Below are positions 1 to 10,140 of a stretch of DNA of 64,000 nt, piece after piece. The notes beneath the pieces are model-generated. The model was not told the origin of the DNA. It ran no database searches and saw only the letters and a list, made by a program, of their open reading frames with translations. The stretch is from Musa acuminata AAA Group (taxonomy: Eukaryota > Streptophyta > Magnoliopsida > Zingiberales > Musaceae): positions 13,327,001-13,391,000 of the forward strand of contig NC_088342.1 of assembly GCF_036884655.1 (NCBI RefSeq), written 5' to 3'. Every line of letters begins with the position of its first letter. Within the stretch, counting starts at the first letter, position 1. Position numbers and translations under genes: made by a program.

Positions 1-529
1 AGTCCCCGATTTCCTCTCGGTTGGTTCCGGCAGTATCTCCGACAAATCTTCGGACTCTCGAACACCCATCCAACTTGACTCCGGTAGACTTGCTTTATGT
101 CTTCAAGCTATCGTAGTTAATCCTGCACATGTAAAAACAAATGTTCAATCTAGACAATTACTCCTAAGCAATTAATCAAGTTGTCTGGTATGTCATTGGT
201 CCCTCGACGCTTCATCTGATTCTTCGGCGTATCGTCCTCTCTTGCGACCTATTGCCCAATCGACCAGTTGACTCCATAACTCCGATATCCTTAGCGCAAT
301 ACTCGCTCTTCTTGGCCCGATGCCCGAATCCATGGCTCAAAGCCTTCTGTCGATACGTTGACCGATCCACCGGCCCAACATCCAATGTTCTGACATGTTC
401 CTCCGGCACAACATGATTTTCCTGCTTTAATTGTCTCATCCTGATCGAAGCATCTTGCGTCACTCAAAATACAGATTAAATCATAAACACATATCAAGTG
501 GTTTCATCATCAAAATATGAGATTCAACA
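1..529 (-). mobile_element. Copia LTR fragment (5' part), runs off the left edge
   Basis: Read on the minus strand, the segment starts at 529 with TGTTGAATCTC, the same 5' LTR end as at 14485, 21267 and 41249. It contains the CCGATATCC/CTTGGC/GATGCCCGA block seen in the LTRs at 28400-28560 and 35090-35220. The inner neighbour at 530 is the tail-repeat array, with no polypurine tract. This LTR may therefore be a separate insertion rather than the 3' LTR of the element to its right. The other end lies outside the window. Confidence 0.8.
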
Positions 530-2270
530 AAAGTTAGCAAAACTTTTGCAAGATTGCATGTTTTCTTTTCTTTGCGATGTTCAAGCTAGCAAGTTTTTTT
601 GAAAAAGAATACAAGATTTACATCATTTTAGAACATGCAAGCTAGCAAGTTTACTTTTTTTTGTGATGTGCAATCTAGCATGATTTGCTTCTTCTTGAAT
701 TGTGTAAGCTGGCAAATTTCGATTCTCTTTTGAGATATGCACACTAGCAATTCTTTCTCCCCTTTTGTCATTAGCAAAAAGAAGGGAATAATACAAAGGT
801 GTAATTCATTTCCCTTTACATCAATTCTCTAAGCATCACATAATGTATATAACTATAAATACAAAAAATTATACATAATGAAAATCATGTTAAGAAAGAT
901 ATAATATCAAAGATCATGAATGATTAATCATGAATACCAGAAGGCATGTATCATTTTTAATAAATTTCTTCTTTCGTAAATAGAAGGAATGATAAGAAAC
1001 GATCTTAATTTAAAAAGAACACTCAAGTCAAGTCATAAAAATCAAGAAATCAATATTATGATCCAAAAAATTATAAGAAGAGTTTATTTAAGTTTATCAT
1101 TCACGTTAGCACTTTTTTGTTCTCTTTTGCAATGTGCAAGCTAACAATTTCCTTCTTCTTCTACAACAATGATTCAATCATATCATGAGATATATAAATC
1201 ATAAATACAAGAAAGTTATATATAATAAAATTCAAATTATAAACATCAATAAGTCTAGTGATATATCGTGATTAATTTGAATACATCTCCCTTTTTTTTT
1301 GTGAATACCAAGAAGAATCGTAGGAGGACAATTTATGAAAAATCTTGATTCATAATAAATCTCAATTTATCAAGTAAAAGAATCAAGATTCATTTAGATA
1401 AATCTCTTCTTTAGTGAAAGAAAAAATCTTGATTCATAGAAAACTTTCAAGTTGTAATCAAAAAATAATCATGATTCGTTTGGATGAATGTTCTCTTAAA
1501 AGAGTGAATCATACGAGAATCAAGAAAAATATTTCATATAAAATACATCTCAAGTTGTAAACAACGATAAATGATTCGATTGAATATATCGTCTCATTAT
1601 TAAAATGAATCATATGAAAAGAAATCCAAAATCATCATCAAAATCACTTTTCGGATAATTCATTGAAAGCAACATAGATAGATTCCTATAAGATTAAAAA
1701 TAGCTCAATTTCTTTTAGTTTCAAATTTTGTGATTGATTTCATGCAAGCATGCCTTTGTCTTTATATGCTAAAATTTTTAAATATGCATCATCGTTTAAA
1801 CTTGAAAAACAAGATTTATCACAAAAATCATCAAGATCAAAGGTGTGACACATTATTCCAAAGTATAAGATTTCAAATCATCATTACTTTAAATCCTTAT
1901 GCATAATATAAAATCATCAAGCATGATACCAAACCTTTTAACATTTTTATTATATTATTACATCATTATATCATTAAAACATCAAGCATGATTTTGGTAA
2001 ACATAAAGTATTTTCAATGAAAATCATTTTGTTTATTGTAGTAATGTATTTTTCTTTTTACATGAATCTAACTTTTCATACTTAGTGCTAAGAGTTAACA
2101 TACAATTGTCATGCTCAAATTTTTAATTTTTTTAAAATCACTAAAAAAGAAGCATAATTATTTTTTATTTTTTTATTTCTTACTAATTAATTTAAAAAAT
2201 AACTCATGAAAAATATCAAGTAATTTCATAGTAAGGTAAAGGAGTTTTGTTTGAGTTCTTTATCTTATTG
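530..2270 (-). mobile_element. AT-rich non-coding tail of pol-less Copia
   Basis: This very AT-rich stretch has no ORF of note. It lies where pol would be expected (minus-strand order gag, tail, LTR). Short stretches match the tail of the 41249-52817 element by eye: the CTCCCCTTTTGTCATT block near 755 corresponds to the 'gacaaagggggag' block near 50660, and both are next to the same degenerate repeat array. I see no protease, integrase, RT or RNase H residue pattern in any frame. Confidence 0.65.
540..765. repeat. Degenerate tail repeat array (AGCTAGCAAGTTT-like)
   Basis: About five diverged copies of a motif read as CTAGCAAGTTT or CTAGCATG on the + strand occur at roughly 45-60 bp spacing. 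They are separated by 'gatgtgcaa' or 'gaacatgcaag'. The same array, inverted, lies at 50690-50950 in the tail of the other pol-less Copia, so it belongs to the element and not to the insertion site. Confidence 0.6.
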
Positions 2271-2271
2271 T

Positions 2272-3612
2272 TGAGAGCCATCAAAGCGAAGTTCACAACT
2301 TCATCTTCATCTCGGATGCACTCGAATCGTCCCAAGTCGCCTCGAGTGCTTTCTTCTTCTTTAGCAACTTCTTTCTTTTAAGTTCATTTTTATTCTTATT
2401 TTTATTTTATAAATTTTATAAATTTACTTGTGAGGAGTTCTATGTCATCATTACTTGAGCTTTCTTTCAAGTGGTCTTCTTTTGTTCTAAGTGTCAAATC
2501 CTTCCTATTCTTTTGAAGGTTGTTCTCATACTTATCAAGTTCATCATGTGCCTTGTACGTCATTTCATAGGTCATTAATGACCCGATAAGTTCTTTAAAT
2601 AAAAACTTATTTAAGTCTTTAGCCTCTTATATTATCGTCACTTTCGGATCCAAACTTTTTCGAAAGGATCTTAGTATTTTGTTAATAAGTTCAAAATTAA
2701 AAAAATATTTACTAAGATTTTTTAAACTGATGACATCCATAAAACGGGTGTACATGTCAATGATAGTTTCACTTAGCTTCATTCGAAATAATTTAAAATC
2801 ATGTATCAAAATATTAATTTTTGAATATTTAATTCTACTAGTGCCTTCGTGTGTGATTTCAAGAGTGTCAAATGTCATAAGCCATTTCGCAAACAAAAAT
2901 AACTTAAAAATAGAAACTCATGTAATAGGCTAACTTAAAATTTCAAGAGTGTGTCAAATGTCCCCTAATTATGATAGTTTCACTTAGCTTCATTCGAAAT
3001 AATTTAAAGTTATGCATCAAAATATTAATTTTTGAATATTTAATTCTACTAGTGCCTTCGTGTGTGATTTTAAGAGTGTGTCAAATGTCATAAGCTATTT
3101 CGCAAACAAAAATAACTTAAAAATAGAAACTCATGCAATAGGCTAACTTAAAATTTCAAGAGTGTGTCAAATGTCCCCTAATTATGATAGTTTCACTTAG
3201 CTTCATTCAAAACAATTTAAAATTATGCATCAAAATATTAATTTTTGAATATTTAATTCTACTAATACCTTCGTGTATGATTTCAAGAGTGTGTCAAATG
3301 TCATAAGCTATTTCGCAAATAGAAACTCAATTGAATTATTTTTATCTAAGGCACAAAATAAATCATTCATAGCTTTTGCATTTAAAGAAAATGTTTTCTT
3401 CTACAAATCATTCCATTCATTCATTGGATTAGAATATTTTTAAAAACCATTTTTAATTATATTCCATAAATCAAGGTTCAATGAAAGCAAGAAAACTCTC
3501 ATATGAGTTTTCTAATAGATGTAGTCCGTCCCATTGAACATAGGAGGACGAATGATATAGTGACTTTCTTGAAATCCGATAAAAGCTATTTTTCTTGGGT
3601 GTTAAACCAAAT
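2272..3612 (-). pseudogene. Copia gag pseudogene, no CCHC knuckle
   Basis: This is a retrotransposon capsid (gag) relic read right to left. Translated pieces match the gag at 15767-17341: the PPMFNGTDY-like N-terminus near 3555, an ALDKN segment near 3350, THEGTSR-like near 2840, then MYTRFMDV, KILRSF and DPKV. Near 2410 it passes directly into the lysine-rich and acidic tail (near 2300), skipping the CX2CX4HX4C zinc knuckle that the coding copies have. Several in-frame stops are present, the start codon position reads ATA, and the middle is triplicated (2762-3320). It is non-functional. The missing knuckle is shared with the gag at 42868-43805. Confidence 0.8.
2762..3325. repeat. Tandem triplication (~212 bp) inside gag relic
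   Basis: Units begin with GATAGTTTCACTTAGCTTC at about 2762, 2973 and 3186, giving periods of 211 and 213 bp. The third copy is partial and runs into normal gag sequence at about 3325. Each join carries an extra AACTTAAAA/AATAGAAACTCATG block and a CCCCTAATTATGATAG block. The copies differ by only a few bases. Confidence 0.85.
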
Positions 3613-3623
3613 GAGAAAAACTA

Positions 3624-3635
3624 GCTCTGATACTA
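3624..3635 (-). other. Primer-binding site (iMet tRNA), one mismatch
   Basis: On the minus strand it reads TAGTATCAGAGC, one base off TGGTATCAGAGC, the complement of the plant initiator Met tRNA 3' end. It lies two bases inside the LTR end, which fixes the element's orientation as minus. Confidence 0.8.
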
Positions 3636-3637
3636 AC

Positions 3638-4973
3638 TGTTAGGATCGAGTCGGTACTAAGGGAGGGGCGGGGGGGGGGGGGGGGGGGGGGTTGAATTAG
3701 TGTAGCGATAAAAATTACATCAAGTCAAAAAACTTCATATGTTCGATAAAAACTGATATCGGAAAGATGTTTAACTTTAAAAACGTTCATAAGAGTGTGC
3801 AACTAAAGTAATGAGGAAGTAAAACAGTTGCAAAGGAAGTAAATATCAATGAAGAAAGAAGACACACCAATTTATAGTGGTTCGGTCATCATGACCTATA
3901 ACCTTTCCAGATTCCTCTTCACGTGAGGCCATTGGCTTCTACTACTGATCTTCCTTCAATGGGTAAACATCAACTACCCTTTTACACTTTCTCCTTTTTC
4001 ACAGGTTCAGGAGAGAACCTTTACACTTCTCTCTTTTAGACATCACTCATCCCTTAGAAATCTTCTAACTCTAGGAGGAAGAGACTCACTAATCTAGAGA
4101 TATTATAATTTTTACTCAAGTATTCTTTCCCCTCCTTTTGCTCAGATTCACACTTGTCTATGCAGGAATAGCTGAATATTTATAAACCCGAATGACTTTA
4201 AAATTGAAGCAAAATAAGGTCTCATCTTGGGTTTCCTGAGTTCTAGTAGTACCACCGCTTGTGCTAAGTGGTACTACCATATGCAGCACTGACACAAGGT
4301 GGTACCACCACCTAAACTGGCGGTAACACTGCCTGACACAATCTGGGAGACTGAGTTTAGGTGGTATCACCGTCCACACTGGTGGTACCATCGCCTAACA
4401 CTGTCTCAGAGACTATGTCTTAGAGATTAAACCTCTAGTGGTGCCACCGCTTGACCCAACTTTTGGGTCACTTAATGAGCCTTTCTCTTGGCCCAAAATA
4501 GTCCTAATTCAGGCCCAGTTATCTCCTAATTAATTTAGCCTAATTACATTCTAAATCAACCTAATTATAACTAAAACTACTTTGATCTAGACAAATTATT
4601 ACAAGCAAGAATACTAAGTTGTTCGGTATATCATTGGTTCATCCGATGCTTCGTCTGACCCTTCAGCACATGGTCCTCTCCTTTGACGATTACCCAATCG
4701 ACATGTTGCCTTCTCATAATATCCGATCTACTTGGCACAATGTCCGATCTTCTTGGCCCGATGCCCAAACTCATGGCATGAAGCCTTGACACGTCAACCA
4801 TTCTTTCGGTTTGACATCCAATCTTCTGACATATTTAATCCCTACCCAATTTCTTATTTTTCCTGCTTTAATCAATCTTCCTCTCCTAATCGAAGCTAGT
4901 CCTATATAACTCAAAACACATATTAGATCATAATATTATCAATTGGTTTCATCATCAAAATCTGAGATTCAAT
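3638..4973 (-). mobile_element. 5' LTR of pol-less Copia, minus strand
   Basis: The right end reads TATTGAATCTCAGATTTTG on the minus strand (TG changed to TA). The left end is CGATCCTAACA, next to the PBS. Inside are the GGTGGTACCACC-type dyads (about 4240-4450) that mark the U3 of this LTR group, and a poly-C tract on the minus strand near the left end. Length is about 1336 bp. Confidence 0.85.
3670..3691. repeat. Uninterrupted poly-G run (22 G)
   Basis: 22 consecutive G follow GGGAGGGGC. The position corresponds to the poly-C block found near the 3' end of every Copia LTR of this group here, where other copies have about 6-10. Confidence 0.95.
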
Positions 4974-4979
4974 AGTTTC

Positions 4980-5475
4980 AAGTCCCACTTATCCTTATTT
5001 GTATTGCAGTGAATCTTGAATAAGCCAAACTAAAAAGGAAGAAAATTAAGAATGAACTGCACGAGGAAAGACTCATCAACATTCATGCATAATGCATTAA
5101 GTTTTACAGCTTTATCAGCCATATTGAGGATGTAATCCTAAATTTCTTCCCATCATACTGAGTCATAGTCGGTTCTTTCATTAGTGTGCCAACCAATGAT
5201 TTATCAACAGATTTAAATCTATCTTCAATAACCTTTAAATATTCCCGTGCACTAGTTGCAATTGGTAATGAAGTCTTTATGTTATTTGCAATCATCATTT
5301 TTATGAGCATTATACTAAGACTATCATATCTTTCTCAAGCCTTCATTTCATTAACTTATTCCATAGTACTTTTATCAGTCAATTCTATAGGTTTTTCAAT
5401 AAGTAATACTAAGTTAAGATCTAATACACTTAGTATGAATTACACATGCTCTAACCATTCTAAATAATTTGATCC
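4980..5475 (-). pseudogene. Fossil Copia gag (UBN2-type) fragment
   Basis: The minus-strand translation gives segments typical of a plant Copia gag of the UBN2/DUF4219 type. In order they are an EPIELTDKS-like start near 5390, MLIKMMIANNIKTSLP (5310-5265), AREYLKVIEDRF, SLVGTLMKEPTMTQYDGKK (to about 5150), then ADKAVKLNALCMNVDESF and VQFIL toward 5040. A frameshift near 5145 and stops break it. It lies just outside the LTR that ends at 4973, so that element probably inserted into this older one. Confidence 0.75.
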
Positions 5476-6430
5476 AAAAAGTACAAGGACACTAAAAGCA
5501 TAAGAATGTATGAACGAAAGTACTATTGTAAAATACAAAATAACATTAATGCTTTAAGTTTTTAAAATTTGATGAACTATTTATATCATCTATATTTTAC
5601 CTTTAGGTAAAATATTGATATATCTAGTGTTAACTCAAGATTATCTATGGAGGACTGATATTATCTTTGTGGAATAGTATTGTTACCTTTGTGTATATAA
5701 TCCTAAATTATAAAGATATCCAAAACAGTATATCCCATCATATAATTATTTGAAATAGATTCTCCTTTGGGATGATCTATATCTCCTAATTATATGTGTC
5801 ATTGTGATATTTCTTAATGTCATTTAGGACTAGTTCCTTAATGTAATTTTATAAGCCATTGATTTAGGCCACTATGGTGACTACAAGATCAATACAATAA
5901 TATAAAATATAGTTTAAAATATCCTATAAATGATAAGATTTTTATTATAATTCACATTCCATAATTCTATCATCGGATGTCACTTTGATAGCAACAAGTC
6001 AAATAAAATTTATAGATATGAGTTACAAATAATTTTTATCAAATTTTTTCAATTCAATTTATTCTAAGCAGTTGAATAATAGAATAATAACCATAATAAT
6101 TATTGAACATTAATTAATAAAAGAAAAACTTATATGATAATTATAATCATGATAATATATAAATCATATCTTTATGTGAAAGATAAATATTATGTCATAA
6201 TTTCAAATACATACATGTGAATAACCAAAGAAATATCCAAGAATAATAACTAGATTTTATTTATCATATGCAAAATATAATCAATAAGTCATATGAGAAA
6301 ACTATAAAAGTAAATTGTAATTTATATTTTTTAATCAAAATTAAATCTAATCAAATAATCAAAATATAATCATGATCAAATTCTATCATAATTAAAATAA
6401 ATCATATTTATAAATTTTATAATTGAGGAT
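5476..6430. other. AT-rich intergenic DNA, nothing recognised
   Basis: Very AT-rich sequence with no ORF above background, no LTR end, no tRNA-like structure and no clear tandem repeat. Confidence 0.6.
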
Positions 6431-7690
6431 ATAAATTAAAATTTTTTAATTTCATAAGGGAAAAATTGTAATTTTATTAATAGGATATAAGGTGTAATTA
6501 TGATATTTCTAAAGGGTAGAACTATTAAAATACTAAAAGATATTAATAAAATACAAAAGGGCAAAGCTATAATTTGACCAAAAGAAAATCCTAGGGCAAA
6601 ATTATAATTTACTTAAAATCCTAATTTGCTATCTTGCACCGTCGTTGTCGCTTGCGTTGCCATTGCTTGCAGGTGGCTACTGACTATGCAGCCCCCCTGC
6701 AACACCAACCCGACATGTGGCTATCACTTGGGTGTGGCTTATGCTCACGCACGGTTACTGTCCTCGCGTGGCCGTCGCCTGGACACGACTTTTGCCCACG
6801 CGCGGCCATCGCTTGGGAGCTATTGCTGCCCTCACGTAGTCGCCGCCAGACATGGCTTCTACCCATGTGCGGTTGCCTGCCTACTGTATGTGATCAATAC
6901 AACACACGACTTACCATTTGGTGCTGGCAGATCCACCGTAGAAGATCGCACACAGTAGTGCTGGTGCAATTGTTATGACTTCCATCGATAGCGATGTTAC
7001 TATTGTCATTATGCGCTATGCAACCAGTGCAACCGTCGTTGCTTTACGATCATGGAAGACGATGATACAAAAAATCTCACGGGATAGATAGGAAGATAGA
7101 TTGACAATGCATGAGTCATTCAAACATCATAAATTAGAAAACAATAGATTTATGATATTTGATTTCAAGAACCTAGAGTTTGATATTAATTGTAAACATA
7201 AAATTTATGATATACTATATGTAATATGAAAAAAATTTTATGCTAAGATTGAAATCAAATAATATTAGATTGGTTTTTACGATACGTACCTTTTGATGCC
7301 ATTTGAAAAGGATCTTTGTATGATCTAGGGACCGTCTTGATCTAAAATCGTTGTTAATCTAAAAGGAGAACTAAACACTCATTTTCCTCTCTTCCTATCT
7401 TTTCATAGCACCACATAGATTGATAGTTTAGGGAGGGTGAGAAATAAATTATAATCTCTCAATTGTGTCCTTTGTGAGATGCATCCTAACCCCTAGAGAT
7501 CTTGTCTATTTATAGGTGATAGTAGAGAGTCTAGAATAAATTATTAAGAGAAGTTTTTCTATGAAGGGTATCCCCTAAGAAATTTTATTATAATATATAC
7601 TTATTTTCTATTGATCAATAATCATAATTTAATTAATTTTATTATATATTTTATTCAATTATAAAGGACCACATTGACCTCCTCACCCTT
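6431..7690 (-). mobile_element. Possible LTR plus leader remnant
   Basis: The order here is an AT-rich part with 'gggcaaaattataatt' (6430-6620), a GC-rich CGTCGTTGCC-type block (6630-7050), then an AT-rich part with a minus-strand CCTATAAATAGAC TATA-like box near 7510. This resembles the leader and LTR of the Copia at 44830-50162 (47950-50162). I found no clear primer-binding site or LTR termini, so the call is tentative. ORFs in the GC-rich block overlap one another in several frames and look non-coding. Confidence 0.35.
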
Positions 7691-7810
7691 TTGGTCGAGA
7701 TCTATTACTTAACCGAGTGCGTGCGATGGGCTTCTCCTCGTCTAGAGATTCTTATCTAATCACCAACTCGTGGTGAACCCGACGACGAAGTCCACAAAGC
7801 TGCTCCCTTG

Positions 7811-8462
7811 CTTTTCACCGACCCCATAGCGATTCCGCCTTTGGATTAGTGTTTGACCCTGCCCGATCGGCCACCGGGGATCTCAACGTGGTTTCATGCG
7901 AGAGGATGATTCGGTTGGAACAAGGTGATGCTTACAGGTGCTTCATACACACTTCCGGCGAGAAATCATGGAGGGCCTCGAAGGAGACCATCCTCTGCAA
8001 CGATCGACGTATCTTCAGCAAGGCCTTATCCATCTTCTTCGACGGGAGAGAGCCGAGATATCGTGGCCTTCCACGTGGAGGAGGAACGGGCGTACAACAT
8101 GGCTCTGCCGCAGGGCGTGACCTTGAGGCACGTCGCCGGCAGCTACTGCAGCGTCTGGCTGGGGGTAGCTGCCGGCTGCACGAGCGTCGTGGATTTCGAC
8201 GATGAAGAGATATACGTTTGGGTGACCGACGGAAGAGGTGGGAGGTGGGAGTTGCAGCGGCGCATGGCATCCCGAACGACTGGTGGATGGTGCCGGTCTT
8301 TTACGACGGCGACAGGTGCGTGTTCTTCGCATGGCATCGGCTGCGTGTCCACTTCGGGCTGCAGGTGTACAGGGTGAAAGAGCAGACAGCGGGGTGAGAT
8401 GGGAAGAATGACATCTTGGACGAGCTTCTTCAAACAATCTGTTCCCTACATCAGGCACACGT
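7811..8462 (+). pseudogene. F-box-associated domain gene, broken
   Basis: Three successive frames give one continuous protein pattern. Frame 1 (from about 7813) reads SAFGLVFDP, then SWRASKE and SIFFDGR. Frame 2 (from about 8050) reads DIVAFHVEEERAYNMALP, CSVWLGV, EIYVWV and WELQRRM. Frame 3 (from about 8260) reads PNDWWMVPVFYDGDRCVFF and LQVYRVKEQ, ending in a TGA near 8396. This matches the C-terminal domain of plant F-box proteins, substrate adaptors of SCF ubiquitin ligases (the FGLVFDP opening, the FDGR(hydr)xW then DI(hydr)AF pattern, and the W-x-L-R-R-M element). The F-box itself is not seen upstream. Two frameshifts, with probable loss of a few residues after FFDGR, make it non-functional. 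GC content is high compared with its surroundings, which suggests a relatively recent copy or captured fragment. Confidence 0.65.
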
Positions 8463-8489
8463 TGGGTTAGCTCTTCCAAATCAATGGCG

Positions 8490-8813
8490 GGAAGAACTTG
8501 TTAGATATTTTATTCTTAAAAAAATCTCAAAATTTTATTTATTAATTATGTCTATTACTGTTCTTTTATTTATTTGATATTTTAATAATATTTATTGACT
8601 ATGATTACACATAGACCATTACATATCAACTCAAGACTAAATGTTGTTTAGTTTTACATAAAGAAAAAAAATATTCTTTTTTTTGTTTTTTTTCACAAAG
8701 AACAAACCTGCATCAAGAGATGGAATCATTCTTTTTTTTTTGTTTAATTTTATTAATTAAAACAGATTTAATTTTTATTATCGAGTTTCTATTGGACGAT
8801 GCAAGAATTGATG
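8490..8813. repeat. Dispersed AT-rich repeat, copy A
   Basis: Starting near TTGTTAGATATTTTATTC (8498), the sequence 'ttatttattaattatgtctattactgttc...gattacacatag' recurs in diverged form near 30815-30960 and 55760-55860. It looks like part of an old LTR, but no termini or coding part could be assigned. The gypsy element inserted at its right end. Confidence 0.5.
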
Positions 8814-8818
8814 GAATC
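8814..8818. repeat. Target-site duplication GAATC (left)
   Basis: GAATC directly precedes the left LTR of the gypsy element and is repeated at 26301-26305 directly after its right LTR. Confidence 0.92.
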
Positions 8819-9442
8819 TATTATGGTAAATAACTTTTTTAACCGTGACCTTGGGGTCGACGCGGCTGGTTCAGGGGTCCGAACGGCTGGGATCAGGTGT
8901 GACTCCTCTCGGGGTCTTGTGACGGCCGATTGCGGGTGGTCTGGCTGGAAGGCTCCGCGACGCCGGGTTGGGTCGGCTCCGGTCGAGTACCTGCACACAG
9001 GTCGAGTCGGCGGTTCGGCCCGACCCCTCCGACGATCAAGTCAGTGATTGGGAGAGGAGTTTTTGGGTGAAGTTGTGCTTCTGTGTGCTTGCCCCGTTTG
9101 CTTGGGGCCTGGGAGTATTTATAGGTGAGTTTGATGTTATCTGATGTGCCACCCTACCGAGGCAGGGTCGTACCTCCGATGGCGCCTGTCATCGTCGTGG
9201 GTGTTGCGTGAAAGGCCGAGCTGCCGCAGGGTATGGCGAGCCTCGGTCGGCGCCTTCCCCTGCCTCGGCTGGTCGTGCAGGGTCAGACGATGAGGTCGTC
9301 TGGGTACGGTGAGTGAGGGTGCACATTATGTTGATGTTTAATGCTCGCCCCCTGGAGCAGTGTGCCGTCCAAGAGGGGCTGACATCGTGATGTGTTACGT
9401 CAAACTCGGTGTGTTATGTCAAATCTGTTTTTACCCCTATCA
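8819..9442 (-). mobile_element. Gypsy (Tat) 3' LTR
   Basis: A 624-bp copy of the LTR at 25678-26300, a few percent different by eye. On the minus strand it runs from TGATAGGGGTAAAAACAG to TTACCATAATA; the other copy ends CCATAACA, so the terminal CA has mutated here. A minus-strand TATA-like box (CCTATAAATACTCCC) lies at about 9115-9125. A G-rich polypurine stretch (GGGGGGAAAATA on the minus strand, 9443-9454) adjoins it on the internal side. Confidence 0.93.
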
Positions 9443-9585
9443 TATTTTCCCCCCGAAAGGAGCTATGCGTCGGTTTTTGCATGCGGGGGGTCCGATGCAT
9501 AGCTTATGGCCTCTGGTGGGCTGGCCACGCGAATCCGAGGGGCACGGTGCATGTGGGCCGGCCGATCGGAGTTGGACTCGGGGGT

Positions 9586-9715
9586 CGTGCAGCCGAGGGC
9601 CGAGGAGCACAACGCAGGCGGGCTGGCCGTGCAGGTGTGGTCTCGGGTGGCGTGCAGCCGAGGGCCGAGGAGCACAACGCAGGCGGGCTGGCCGCGTAGG
9701 TGTGGTCTCAGGTGG
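9586..9715. repeat. 65-bp tandem duplication
   Basis: Two nearly perfect 65-bp units begin CGTGCAGCCGAGGGCCGAGG at 9586 and 9651, in the GC-rich 3' region of the gypsy element upstream of the antisense ORF. Confidence 0.9.
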
Positions 9716-9989
9716 CGCTCCCTTCAGTTCGACGGCGGCGGGGATCAAAGAGCTACCGCATTTAATTTCTCCCCTGAGGGGGAGTTGATTGCTTCCGCCG
9801 CACGTCTTTGGGCGCCAGGATCGAGGCGTCCGGATGCTACCGTTTTGGCAGGGTCGCCACGTCAGGCCTTCATTAAGGCGGAGCACCTTTGGGTATTTTC
9901 CGATGCGACGCGACGGTTACGCGCGCGCGCGCGAGTGGGCTACCGCCCACTCTCGGGAGGCGAAGGGGCGCTGGTTCTGGCGGGACATC

Positions 9990-10000
9990 GCTTTTAAATA
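9990..10000 (+). promoter_or_regulatory. Candidate TATA box of the antisense gene
   Basis: The + strand reads CGCTTTTAAATAGCGGGC, an AT-rich TTTAAATA island in very GC-rich DNA. It lies about 145 bp upstream of the ATG at 10141, a distance that fits a short 5' UTR. Inferred only from motif and position. Confidence 0.5.
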
Positions 10001-10140
10001 GCGGGCGCCCGACTTCACCTCCATCTTTCGCTGCTGAGTTTTTTCCCTTCCGGTCTCGCTATCTTTCTTCCGGTCGTCCTCCTCGTCTCCAGCGTCGCTC
10101 TCCTCTCTCGTAGCACCCTCCCTAGCTAAGGTCAGTTAGG

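Noticed and set aside
6626..6978. 110-aa and 114-aa overlapping ORFs
   Set aside because: Overlapping frames in a GC-rich block without motif; more likely leader-type sequence.
8015..8479. 154-aa minus-strand ORF
   Set aside because: Complement of the F-box-associated relic; the + strand carries the recognisable domain.
9360..10113. Many overlapping ORFs (up to 163 aa) on both strands
   Set aside because: They are frame shadows in GC-rich gypsy 3' sequence with a 65-bp tandem repeat. No conserved motif and no consistent start.
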